This document shows positions 48,273 through 60,700 of a stretch of 64,000 nt of DNA, in pieces. The position numbers and the translations under genes are program-made. Origin of the DNA: Marthasterias glacialis (Eukaryota; Echinodermata; Asteroidea; Forcipulatida; Asteriidae). Within the stretch, counting starts at the first letter, position 1. Each line of letters starts with the position of its first letter. The notes beneath the pieces were generated by a model. It made no database searches and was not told the origin of the DNA. It worked only from the letters and a program-made list of their open reading frames with translations. The DNA is taken from NCBI GenBank assembly GCA_911728455.2, contig OU452223.1, positions 4,300,174 through 4,364,173 of the forward strand. The letters run 5' to 3'.

Positions 48273-48570
48273 GTGTCGTGACCGAGCGGTCTAGATCACC
48301 GGACTCAAGTTCTGGTGTTGTTGGCAGCAGAGTGTGGGTTCGAGTCCCGATCGCGGCACTTGTGTCCTTGAGCAAGATACTTTACCATCATTGCTTTGTC
48401 CTTCAGATGGGACATCAAGCCGTAGGTCCCGTGTACTAGGATTGGTAGTGGACGTAAAAGAACCCAGAACACTCATCGTGGAAGAGTAGCAAGCATCCTT
48501 GTCTACAGGTTTCCTCGGGCTTGAGAGCTGCAGTGATTAAGTTCACTTTTCTGAGGCATCCTTGGTTTCA
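48273..48570 (+). repeat. tRNA-headed SINE, family A head with family C-like tail
   Basis: GTGACCGAGCGGTCTAGATC (A-box side) and GTGTGGGTTCGAGTCCC (B-box) are followed by CTTGTGTCCTTGAGCAAG and CAGATGGGACATCAAGCC. After 48480 the sequence switches to GTTTCCTCGGGCTTGAG, AAGTTCACTTTTCTGAGG and ATCCTTGGTTTCATTACCAG, which resemble the end of the 37.5-kb SINE. It lies about 330 bp downstream of the TYW5 stop codon. Confidence 0.7.
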
Positions 48571-48629
48571 TTACCAGAAATATATAACTAATTTCCACAA
48601 GTGTTTAAAATTCACAGGCATGCTAGGCA

Positions 48630-48815
48630 GTCACACATTGAAAAAAATATTTAGAAGTTTTACAAATTTTGATCCCAATGCATTTTTGAATGACCTTAAT
48701 CGGATTCCTTGGTCATTATTGAGCGGTTTGAATGATCCTGACATAGCCTGGAACATTCGGCATATTTTGTTTACAATTATCTGCAATAAGAATATCCCTT
48801 TCGTAACTGGGCATT
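48630..48815 (+). mobile_element. LINE fragment: linker between endonuclease and reverse transcriptase
   Basis: One frame gives IFRSFTNFDPNAFLNDLNRI, PWSLLSGLNDPDIAWNI and FTIICNKNIPF. This is the R(D/S)F.NFD...FL.DL...W.......D...AWN.....CNKH.P pattern that precedes the reverse transcriptase in many CR1/Jockey/I-type LINEs. It is cut off by the miniature element at 48819. Confidence 0.7.
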
Positions 48816-48818
48816 TTA

Positions 48819-49175
48819 AAGCCCCAGCTCAACATTGGTAAAGTGTCTGTCAAATGCTTCCATTCCAACTCAGGATATGTGTAATAAAACCAACCTGTAA
48901 AAGTGTCAGCTCATTTCATTGTTTCATTTGCAAGAAAAACGGTAAAAATCATGTATTCAGCATTTTTGTACGCATTCTTAGGCAAAGTGTTGGTCTCACA
49001 TGACATGAAAATTAATTTTGGATCTTCTTTCATTTATTATTAAAAAACGATAACACTTCAGGCAGAAATAATTCAAGGAAAGTTTTCTACCATCATTATC
49101 TTTATACCATGTAAGCTATATACAAATCTTTGAACATTTGGGTTTTTTTCCCTTACCAATGTTGAGCTGGGGCTT
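48819..49175. mobile_element. TA-target miniature element, AAGCCCCAGC family, copy 3
   Basis: This 357-bp element has ends AAGCCCCAGCTCAACATTGG and CCAATGTTGAGCTGGGGCTT. TA lies on both sides (48817-48818 and 49176-49177). The interior is reversed relative to copy 2. It sits directly against a LINE fragment, so its arrival postdates that LINE. Confidence 0.85.
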
Positions 49176-49399
49176 TAAAGCTAATCTACCTAAATGGCTG
49201 GAAAACAACTGAAATATTTCACTTGATTTGATATCAGGGAGTCTCTTTAAATTAATACCATCTTCATTTAGACTTTAGAATGTTTTTCATGGAACATTGC
49301 AGCCGATGAAAACTTAAAATGCATGATTGAAATTCAACAAAAATAAGCAAAAAGGTTTACGAAACTAATTTTGATAAGTTATTAATGCATAAAGTATTA

Positions 49400-49560
49400 A
49401 TGTCACCGTACACAGATATTGACAAAATAGGGATGGAGCCCACCAACATTTAGGGCTAGATAACTCAGTTGGACAGAGCAAAGCTCCAGTCAAGATTCAA
49501 ATCCCTTATTTTCTGTTCAACCCAAAATTAAATTAAAATTCACCCCCAGTCAGTTTTCTT
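49400..49560 (+). repeat. tRNA-headed SINE, family B, decayed
   Basis: GATATTGACAAAATAGGGAT, GGGCTAGATAACTCAGTTGG and GATTCAAATCCC follow the family order. Part of the anticodon arm is missing. Confidence 0.65.
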
Positions 49561-49997
49561 TTCTTTGATATTTCAAATAAAAAGTCACATCCCCGTATAT
49601 GTGATGCCTGTACTACTGCTTCCCTTCCATCGTATATACTGAGTTGTGAATCCTGCCCCCCCCCCCTCAAATTAATGTAAACGAGTGGACATTTCACTCT
49701 CTCACCTGAGTGATATCAGTTTGGCCTTTTAGTGAGTGAAATTCACTGTGCATCACCCTTTTTGAGTGAAATTGGAGTGAACTTTTACTTAGTCAAATAA
49801 TCAGAAAGAATATAATGGCCGGCTAAAAGCAAAACAGACTGACTGAAAGCAGAAATATGTTATCTCCGGTGATTGTTGTGATCTGCCCGTTTTACCCAAG
49901 AAGTAATTCTAATGGGGTAAGATGGGCCATCATTCTTGTCGACAACTTATTATAAACTATAAACGGTTTTGGGTAAATTGGACTTTTGTCATAGTTT

Positions 49998-50274
49998 AAA
50001 GACCTTTCTTTAAACAAAGGTTGGACAAACTATACGGGGATCGGGAGCCATCGATGCAAAGCAAAAACAGATAATCACAGATTGTTAAAATGTTACAGTA
50101 ATATTCAAAATTAGTAATTGAATTTGTTGGAAACATACCAACCAATAATGTGATGTATTTACTGCAAAAATGATAATTCACAACGACTGCCAACAAGATT
50201 GAATGTTTTGCTATTTATATTTGGGCGTCCATGATGTCAACCAACCTGGTTTGTTCAACAAAAGAAAGGTCTAT
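49998..50274 (+). mobile_element. Miniature element, TAGACCTTTC family, copy 2
   Basis: It starts AAGACCTTTCTTTAAAC and ends AAAGAAAGGTCTATAA, an inverted repeat of about 13 bp. The interior carries GGAGCCATCGATGCAAAGC and AACAGATAATCACAG as in the other copies. Confidence 0.75.
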
Positions 50275-50284
50275 AATTGTTATC

Positions 50285-51185
50285 CCATCTTGCCTCAATT
50301 CGACCCGATTTGCCCCATCTTGATTCAACTTTGACCCGATTTGCCCCATCTTGATTCAACATTGACCCGATTTGCCCCATCTTGATTCAACTTTGACCCG
50401 ATTTGCCCCATCTTGATTCAACATTGACCCGATTTGCCCCATCTTGATAAATTTGACCTGATTTGTCCCATCTTGATAAATTTGACCTGATTTGCCCCAT
50501 ATTGGTTTGTTGACCCGATTTGCCCCATCTTGATTTATTGACCAGATTTGCCCCATATTGGTTTGTTGACCCGATTTGCCCCATCTTGATTTATTGACCC
50601 GATTTGCCCCATATTGGTTTATTGACCTGATTTGCCCCATATTGGTTTGTTGACCCGATTTGCCCCATATTGATTTATTGACCCGATTTGCCCCATATTG
50701 GTTTATTGACCCGATTTGCCCCATATTGGTTTATTGACCCGATTTGCCCCATATTGGTTTATTGACCTGATTTGCCCCATATTGGTTTATTGACCCGATT
50801 TGCCCCATATTGGTTTATTGACCTGATTTGCCCCATATTGGTTTATTGACCTGATTTGCCCCATATTGGTTTATTGACCCGATTTGCCCCATATTGGTTT
50901 ATTGACCTGATTTGCCCCATATTGGTTTATTGACCCGATTTGCCCCATATTGGTTTATTGACCCGATTTGCCCCATATTGGTTTATTGACCCGATTTGCC
51001 CCATATTGGTTTATTGACCCGATTTGCCCCATATTGATTTATTGACCCGATTTGCCCCATATTGGTTTGTTGATCCGAATTGACGTATCTTGATTTATTG
51101 ACCCGATTTGCCCCATATTGGTTTATTGACCCGATTTGGCCCTTATTGTTTCATTGACCCGATTTGCCCCACCTATATTTGACAC
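50285..51185. repeat. 28-bp satellite, about 32 units
   Basis: The unit is TTGACCCGATTTGCCCCATA plus TTGGTTTA. Units at 50285-50520 are longer or variant (CATCTTGATTCAAC, CATCTTGATAAATT), the core at 50580-51060 is almost uniform, and the right edge decays again after 51060. This is the usual picture of unequal exchange in the centre. It ends about 600 bp before the ALDH start. Minus-strand frames through it (up to 122 codons) are repeat by-products. Confidence 0.92.
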
Positions 51186-51796
51186 GAATTGTCCAATCTT
51201 GATAACGATATTTTAATATTCCACTATTTCTTTGTCCCATCGTTGACGATTGATACAGTGTACAATGTATCCGTTCTCCCCCACCCCCCCCCCCCCCACC
51301 ACCCTTCCCCCAACACCACCACCCCCTGTGCACCACATAATCCTGTGTGCATGTGCAGTGGTGCGTGCAGGCGATCATGCGTAAACAAGGACGTCGACGA
51401 CGTACGTTCCTTGCTTTGTGCGTTGTGCACTTTCATCTTGCTTGCTAGCTCTAGCTGCTTAAAAGTTACAAAAAACACCAATGTTTTGTTGAAACTGCAA
51501 AACAGAGTAGAGCAGAGTCAAGCGTACACGACATACAGCATTTTCACGTATTGTGACGGTTTTTCCCGTTCTAAACTCCTCCAGACTACCACCAGTGCTT
51601 GCTGGAACTTCACCAACTCAGTCGCCATCTACGTTGATGTGTTGTTTGTAAATTGTACTGTAGTGTACACGAACATCAACTCGTCCACACACCCCCCTGT
51701 CGATAAAGCGCTGTCGACAGTCCTCATTTTTAAAGCTTGCTCACTAGGGAGTTCTCTGAGTTTCGTTTTTTCCTGGCCGTTTGCGTACCGTACGCA

Positions 51797-54700
51797 ATGT
51801 TGCGAGCTGCAGTCAACCGCTTGTTTGTTGCCGGGAAGAAGTCGGCTTGGACCCGCTGTCTCTCCAGTGTGCCTCAGCCATTGACAAACCCAGAGGTTCA
51901 TTTCAACAAGGTAGGCCTATTAAAAGGTTGAATTACTTATAACTTAGTGCTTAGTGTAGTCTGTAGTGTAATTGAATTACGACATACGATATCCAACTTA
52001 AACCATGGATGATGGAGGAATGCGTTGTCAGTGGCGTAACCAGATATTTTTATTGGTGGTTGGGGAGAGGGGGACAAGTGGAGGAAAATATTTTGGGGGC
52101 ATTGTAATATGTCGAACCATTCCTTTGTGCATTTTTCGATCTCATTTGGGAGAGGGGGGGGGGCAAGAGAAGTACAACCACAACACAAGCTGACAAGGGT
52201 TCTGAGCGTCAGAATGATGCCAAATTTTGGTGTTAAAATAAGAATGTTTTACTTTTAAATTGTTTTAAATAAATTGATCAAAATGTGTAGCGTATTGTGT
52301 TAGTGGTCTAGCCCACCGAATTCTAGTTCTGGTGGCTGAGTCATCACAATGTGGGTTCGAGTCTCGGTCCGGGCACTTGTGTCCTTGAGAAAGACACTTA
52401 ACTATGATTGCTCCTTGGCGTTTATGTCCTAACTTGAGGATCCTGCCGAGTAACAAATTAGAACTAGAAGTATAGAAACATACAAATTCAATGAACGTGC
52501 TGTTGAACGTTAATGCAGTTGTTTGTTGGTCCCTTTTTGAACATTACGTCGTGCGCCCGGCAAATGGGCATAAGGCCTTACGCCCTTTTGCCGGGAACAT
52601 AAAGTAGTTTATCCCAGTAACAAAAGGATGTAAACAACAAAATGGCTCCTGACGTGAAAAATACATCATTTTGTTAGTTATTTTTGCTAGAATTACCCTG
52701 AAGACATGTTTCCCCATTCCCCATGCAGAATTTAACCTTTCTAGAATGACTTTTGCATGGCAACATGTTTACCAAACTTTCCCGCTCATAATTCTTGAAA
52801 CACAAATTTTGATATGAATTGCTTACATCCTTTTGCCGGGAACTTCCCCTTACGTCCTTTTGCCGGGCACACGACGATTTATGGATTGTAGTTTCTCTAT
52901 TATTAGATCTTCATCAACAACGAGTGGCGTGATTCAGTGAGCGGTAAAACATTCCCTACCATCAACCCTTCTACTGAAGAGAAGATATGTGACGTGGCAG
53001 AGGCAGACAAGGTTAGTCAGTAAACATCAATTTCACTTGTATCCCCCAAACTTTCTGGAGTAAAGGGTTGGGGAAAATTACCTCACGGAAATACCCATTT
53101 TTTCATTTCTGAGTCTCAAATAGTACTGTTACTACAATCTTTGAAGGCGCGCAAGTTTTTTAATTTGTGCGAAGTAAAACGAAAACATTAGTTTGCTCAC
53201 CTAAATTCAAAATTTGCGCAGCATAGCTGGAGCACAATCTTTGAAAAGCGTGCTATCTTTATTATTTCACTGACAAATACAAGCATGGAATACGCTTTGC
53301 CTCCCAAGGTAAGTTTGAAGTCAGTGGTGCTCTGCTGGATCTTAACATCTGTCTAAAGTGAATTTTACTGTTTGGAAAGTTAAGTAGAGAGTCACCACTG
53401 GATAGCATTATTTAACATGTTGGAAACGTATAGTTTGTGACAGTATCGTACCACGTTCGTAAGAAATGTAGTGCGCAATAACAATTTGTGAATACAATGT
53501 TTGAAGGCGCAAATTTTAAAATTTGCGCACCTTCAAAGATTGCACGCAACAGTAATGCTGTACTCTGCACGGGTGTAAATAGTTGTCAGGGCTTGGATTT
53601 TACCTCTATGGCCCGCATACAAAGACAGCAGTTCTGCAAGTGCAAGATTTGCAGTTGGGTTCTTCTTTATGATTACAGACCCATCAAAACATTTTTGCAT
53701 ATACATTTCTTAACACTTCCTTATTAGTCAGGTAGTTTGGTGAAATATGTTTTTTTACACACACATTAGCAGCAACAAAAGACAACCAATGGTGTGTACA
53801 AAACATATGGGTAAGTCTTCAAAAATCAATAATAATTAATTCCTGGGAGGGTAAGATCTCAAACCTTGTGAGTAGTCTCTACTAGGGTAGGGCTACAACA
53901 TTATGTAAGTCTTATTCCTGAACTCCCTATCAAACTGGAGTTATGTCCCGCCTGCCTCCCATGTGTACAAAACAAAGGGGGAAAATCTTTAATTTAAAAA
54001 TCCGGAAGGCTCCTATCATACCATTAATTAGTAGGCCCTAAGGAAGTTTTGTGGCAAAAATGGTGATTTTGTCCACCGTGTTCAGGTAATCTTGAAATTT
54101 AACACTAAGTCACCTGACTATGTTATGTTTGGCTCTTTTTGTTTAGGCTGATGTGGAGATAGCGGTGCAGGCAGCTAGGTCTGCTTTTGCGTTTGGCTCG
54201 CCATGGCGAACAACCGATGCTTCAACAAGGGGTCGTCTGATGAACAAGCTAGCCGACTTGATTGAAAGAGACCAAAACTATTTGGCTGTAGGTTTCACAA
54301 TAAATACTTAGATTTAAAGATGTATGATCTGTGATTTGTCCTCAAAGGAGTTGATTCCGGCAAGCACAATTTAAAAGAGCATGTTAATTAACTGAATTTA
54401 TGCAAACTAAATTGTAAATGGCCTCACGCTTCGACTCAAATCGCGTTTTGACCTTGTAGATGGCTACAAAAATGTTGTTTTTGAAATGATCATCTTGGCC
54501 AACCGCCCTCTGTGCAAATGTGAATGATGGCTATGCCGCTGTTGTTACCAGAAGTCAGCATAGCGCCATTTCCCTTGCATTTTGTCTGTGTCAAACACCC
54601 GGCTGAAATTGAGCGGGCAGCGCACAGAGTTTATTTAATGCGCTCCACATGAAATTTCATTTTAATTAATTACTCTGTTTATTATTATTCTAATAGGTGT

Positions 54701-57700
54701 TAATTTTTGCATTATTATAATGGTTGCGGTACTCGCTGCTAATAGGATTCGAACTGCCTAGCTGCGGGGATATTTCCCTAGTCTAGTTGGTAAGACATCT
54801 GCTTTAGAATGGCGGGGGTCGTAGGTTCGAATCCCACCCGAGGAATATACCTGTGGATTTTTTTTCACAGGACTCGGGGGGAAAGTACTGAGTATACACT
54901 GCTTATCACACATCGGTGTATGGGTAAAAAAAATGAAATAACATTCTGTTATTATTCGTTAACATCTCATTCGGAAGTTAATAACTTTGGCCATCCTACA
55001 AAATACCTATTCAACATTTGGATTTGTTTTTCAAGGTAAAATCTGCTTGAGCACAGTTCATATACTCTTAAATGATTTGGGGTACATGTTGTGACTCAAC
55101 AAGAAGTGACATAGCCGGGATATTTTCACTGGGGGATGGGGGGCATTGATTTTGAGTGGGGGGGGGGGGGCCAGTACAAACTAAAAAAAAAAGATATTTT
55201 ATGAAAAAAACGAAACTATGCAGACCTAAAAGTCACTCAGTTGTAAGTTTATCTGCTTAATGCATAAAACATTGGACAGGGGCCAACATTTCAAGGCCTT
55301 TTCGGCTACCTGGCATCAAGGGAATTTTCCGTTACAATAGAATCATTTTCATTGTTCACACCATGATGTTTTGTGTGTTGCAGAGCTTGGAGACTTTGGA
55401 CAATGGGAAACCATATTCTATTTCCTTGGCAGTAGATTTACCAATGGTTGTCAAATGTCTAAGGTAAGCACTAGGGCAAATGGACAGGAAATGTACACAC
55501 AGTCTGTTTGAATGCCTGAATAAGCTAGCTATGGTTGAGCGATTTGGGTCTAGTTTGTATAGAGGCATTTTAGAGCGTGATTGTAGACCTTTTTTTTGCA
55601 ATGTCACTGCCCGAGTTTGTGCCAACCAAGATGGAGAAACTACGAGGAGCCATCAATGCAAAGCAACGACAGATAATCACAGTTTGCAAAAATGTTACAC
55701 AAATATTCAAAAATTGTTTACTTCCGATAATGGGATGTATTTTCTTGAAATAGAAAGTTTGCAAAAAATGTAGACTTTGGTCACAACGTCTGTCAACAAG
55801 ACTTGAATTTTTTGCTACATTTGGCCGTCCATGCCAACCAGCAAGGTTTGTTTATTAACAGTAGAAATGTCTGTAACCTTGCCTACAGGTTGATTGAAAG
55901 ATTTGATTGGGACTAGTTCCAATTAAAAAATGTTATTTTTGTAACGCATATAAATGAATATGCATTAAGTTTTGGTGCCGCAACAATTCAGTACGTGCTT
56001 TTTTTCAATGGGAGACGTTTGAGACGTTAACAGATGCCCCAGTAAGCGGTCTTTTTCTATTGGTCTCATAATAGAAAAGAACCACTTACTGGGGCGCCCG
56101 CTAACGTCTCAAAAGTCTCCCAATGTGATGCAAGAAACCAAACTTTAGGCAATGTCACTGAACAGAGTGTCGCACCCAAAAGATCCTGCGGTTATTTCTC
56201 ATTCCGGATGCGCCATTGATTTCGCACATTTGATGTTAACAATAACAGTAACACACACTAGAGTCAAAGGTTAGCTGGCGACAATAAAACCACAGGATTT
56301 ATGAAAAACAAATGGAACTGCCATACTACAACAACATGGATATAACAGATAAGTTTTGAAACCACATGAATGAAGAAATTTGGGTGCTAAGCATACAATT
56401 TATTTGCTTCAGTTGTGCAGTAATCACTACCGGTATGTAGGCTTACATGTATATTGCCATCTTTCACACTGTTAAATGATCAGAAATGAACTGTGTGACA
56501 TTTTAAACTCTTCAACCATGTCAACATATCATAACGTACATTTACATTTTATTTGAGGCTCATTAATTTTTCTTAGTTTTTATTACATTGAATGGTCATA
56601 TATGGGTTGATGTGGCTGGCTGCCGAAGGCGCCCTTGAATGCCAGCAGGTTGAACACGTATAGCCGTGTCCTTTGCAATTCAGCTGCCAATAAGGATGAT
56701 AAGCCTCCCAAATTATTATTATTATATTTTCTTTTAGGTACTACGCTGGCTGGGCAGACAAAGTTGAAGGAAAGACAATCCCCATTGGTAAGCCGTGTTT
56801 TTGATACATGTCTTATTTTGATGACAGTAGACCGCATAGATCGCATGCTTTACTGTTTTGGCCATGGAATTTTATTTGTTTTAAATTGTTTTGTAAACAA
56901 CTTCACAACTCATAAAATGAGACAGAAATATTAACATAGAGCCATCCAGCATTGCGCTTCGTAGCACATGTTCGTGCAGTTCTCGTCGTGTGAGTGCATG
57001 TCGTGCACGTGTAAGCACGTGCGAGCAATAAAAATAGTGACGTCATCTGAGACAGGTCTACAGGACATCATTTGAGATGGGCCTGCTTATTGATGTTGAG
57101 AAAGTTTGTCCCACTTCATGATAAATTCTTTAAAAAGATTACAAAAAGTTATTCAGTCTGAGCATTAACGTTGGTAAGAAGAAAAACATGCATGTAAATG
57201 TTCACAGATTTACATATACCTCACATGGTGTAAAGAAAATGATGGTAGAGAACTTTCCTTGAAATATTTCGTTTTTAAATAATAAATGAAATTAGATCAA
57301 AAATTGTAGGAATGGGTGCAAAAATGCTGAATGCATTTGTACTGTTTTCTCACAAATGGAAGGACGAAACGAGGTGAAATTTTCACAGGTTGGTCTTATT
57401 ACAAATATCTTGATTTGTGCAAAGAATGGAAGCATTTACAGTCAGTTTACCAATGTTGAGCTGGGGCTTTTATAGTTGGTAACATAAATTCAGTGAAATG
57501 TTGATGGTTTTTTTTTTTCAATATGCTTTAGAGGGGGATTTCTTCTGCTATACGCGTCAAGAACCAGTCGGTGTTTGTGGACAGATTATTCCAGTAAGTT
57601 GACAAATTTCCATTTTGCTTGTTTTTTGAAGACAATGTGTCTTCCAAAATTTGTAATGTTTTGTTATCAACTATCATATTGGTAAAACTAGTCATAAGAA

Positions 57701-60700
57701 CTTATGTCGACTTTACTTGAATATACGGGCCGGCATTTTGGAAGGATATGTGTTATTAATTTTGGGGTAAACAACTAGTTGAATGGCTTCTGATTGGCAC
57801 CCCCCCCCCACCCCGAACAAAGATATTGACAAAACAGGGAGACCGCCAACATTAGGGCTAGATAGCTCAGTTGGTAGAGTGTCAGTACGTTAAGCCGGTG
57901 GTCACAGGTTCAAATCCCGCTCCAGTCAATTTTTCTTTGTTCTTCCCCAAATTGATATAAACAATTAATTTACCCAGTCAGTTTCCCTTGTGTGTTATTA
58001 AGTCAAAAAATCATATTATAATTTTGAGGTTAATTTTAGCTGTAAAAATAAGTAATTTGCAACAGTGAAACTAACCAACTGAGGTTAGATCGCTCACAAA
58101 ATCTAAACCAGCAAAAAAGGCATTTTCTATTTTTTATAAAATTACCACTGCTGACCGATATAGTTGACCACTGGCCAAAATTTGTCTTCACCCTAAAATG
58201 GAGTTTGAACCAATGAAGCATAAAGTTAAGAATATGGCTGGAGATGCATTATGGAAATATTCCTGAAATGACCACTTGATGACGCCAGGCAAATAAACTT
58301 TAATGAACTTCCCTAGATAGGGCAGGTGTCAAGGTTTAGGCGGCATTGACTAAGTTTGTTTGAAATCAGCTGAATAGAAATAAATAAATAAAGAATTAAC
58401 TTTAACAATGCAATACATGTAGGTCGGCATGCTATGCTTGGCTTCTTTTATAGTAAAAGCTTTCTACAAATGGTAATTAAGTAACACCTCGGTGATTTTC
58501 AATAGCCTTTTTTTTGGGGGGGGGGTAAATACCCTCTGATCGCTCATCCAAGGAAGACCAAGTGTGGTTAATTGTCCCCACCCAGGAAACTTAAAGCTAT
58601 TCAGCCATGATTCATTAGAGTTCAGTCTGGCAGTACACTAGATTGCATGGTGTACTTACTATATTCACTAGATTGCATGATATACATAGTTTACCTTCCA
58701 GTACACGTTAATCCTCCAATCAGATTGCTCAACGAGATTGTGATAACAGGCCTTGACCTTAACCAAGGCCACCAAGTTCATTGGCCTCATGCCCTGTCAA
58801 GTTGGCCAGCATGCCCTTCAGAAAAATTGCACTGTCACTACCAACTTGGCCAGCATGCCCTTGTACAATTTCTCTGATTTGGCCAGCAAAGGCGTCCCCC
58901 TGTTTGTCTTAAGATCGAGGCCTGTGATAATAGACCATATCATACTCCCAGTAGTCTATATTGCACTCTGCATATTGTGAGTATCAGGCGTCACGCTCCG
59001 TATACGGAGAGTGCCAAAAACATTCTAAACTTTGCACGTTGAACATGCTGCTCGTTATGAAATAATGCTTAAAATTGTATTTTTTTTTCCAGTTGGCTGG
59101 AAGATAGATTTGTTATCACACACTTGCGCTCGTGGAATACGGAAAAATATAGCACGTCTGCGTCCCATATCCCACTCAGCCTGCGGCAGGAGGGCAGGAT
59201 GCTTTTCCGTATTCCAATCGTGCTTGTGTGATAACTTGTAATAATCACTAGATTGCATGATATACATACTACATTCACTAGATTGAATGGTAAAACTCAC
59301 TACATTGCATGGTACTACATTCACTAGATTGCGAGGTTACATGCTTCTTTCACTAGACTGTATGGTACTATTGATGCATTCACTAAAGTGCATCTTACTA
59401 CATTCACTAGATTGCATGGGACTCGAAAAGTATTCAATATTTAAACAACATTTCCAAACACTATCAAATGTTTTGGCCATTTTCTCTCCTTTTTTTCTGA
59501 CAACAAAGCGACATGTCTGAAGTAATGAAGCATTAACACTGAAAGCATTTCAAAAATTGATTTATTTGTTTACCCCTTCAATAGAATCTAGGAGAAGTTC
59601 TAATGTGATTGATCAAAAGATACTGTTGTTTCTTTGTGTAGTGGAATTTTCCTCTGTTGATGTTAGCATGGAAGCTTGGACCAGCCCTGGCTACAGGAAA
59701 CACCGTGGTGGTCAAGGTGGCAGAGCAGACACCTCTAACTGCTCTCTACATCGCTCAACTAGCCATCGAGGTGATTTTTTTAAATTTATCATTTTTTGTT
59801 TGTGTAAGAGTTGGAAAGATAGTGGCACGGTTATTAACCAGTTGGGGCCTGATGATGACCTTTTTACGTGCAAATGTTTCCCCTGCCTGGAAATGGAAGC
59901 GGTCTTACGACGCCATTATGTAATTTCAGACCACCGGACCGAAGGTCACCTGGTCATTCAACTGCCGAGCTTGCGCAGAACACGCACACGCCGTCTAACG
60001 CTTTGATTCATCCACTCAAGGACAAATAAAGGTCATGGATAAACTCGCGTTTTGTGGCTATTGAGGCGGTTTTGTGTAATCCCTGATTATAGGCCTATGT
60101 CCTTTTGTTCCAAGAAGGGGATTACGAGGCATCAAGAGGCTTCCACCATTGTTCATTCATTGTATTTTGGCTGAATGGAGGTAAGTCGGAGTGAGCCGGC
60201 AATCGAGCCATGGTTCCGTGTTTAGTGCCACTCCTTTGCTGTAGGTAAAAGCCCAATGTTTTGCAATTCTCGCACCGTGTGAATTTGACAATTTCTCGGT
60301 CGAGAAACAAAACAGACAATCCAACAAAGAGAATCTTTGTCCTCTTGGCATTGTCAAGTCAGGGTTTTTTTGTGCCAGCGGTACCCTCAAAATCTCGCCA
60401 GGGGGACGGTACCCAAAAGAAATAATCCCGCGGCGGCAACTGGTTAATCACACTGCAACCTTTTTTTTGATAAGTTTGTTATTTATTTGAAAAGCAAAGC
60501 CATGCAGTGTTTTCTTAAAGATGCATAAAAGTACATCTCTTGAAGACTGCAGTTTTGGAATAAGTTGAAATTCCACAGCATTTGTAAAAGTGTGTGAAAT
60601 CTTGAGACAGTCTAATTAAATTTCTTGTATTTAAATGAAACTTCTTTAAACCAGTCATGGTATGCTCAGGTAGGCCCTATTGATGAGTTATTTTTTCTCT

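Larger units (their letters stand above)
58630..59425. repeat. CACTAGATTGCATGG short tandem array split by two insertions
   Basis: TTCACTAGATTGCATG-like words spaced 20-30 bp occupy 58630-58695 and resume at 59246-59425. The miniature elements at 58747-58924 and 59112-59235 lie in between. It lies in ALDH intron 6. Confidence 0.65.

Noticed and set aside
50356-50724. Minus-strand frames with GQIGSINQYGANRVNKS-like repeats
   Set aside because: They are translations of the 28-bp satellite, cycling through all three frames, with no start or splice context.
51189-51884. 231-codon plus frame overlapping the ALDH first exon
   Set aside because: It is in a different frame from ALDH and begins in the satellite edge and a poly-C tract. 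The conserved ALDH reading explains the only protein-like part.
54765-54850. Candidate tRNA gene with A and B boxes
   Set aside because: No proper acceptor stem or convincing anticodon arm, and a SINE-like body follows. The same applies to the heads at 5.6, 26.9, 37.5, 48.3 and 57.9 kb.
58753-58980. Peptide [20 protein letters not shown] conserved at three loci (also 37.1 and 61.3 kb)
   Set aside because: The conservation is that of the CAGGCCT miniature element. Its boundaries and target duplications coincide with the element, not with an exon.
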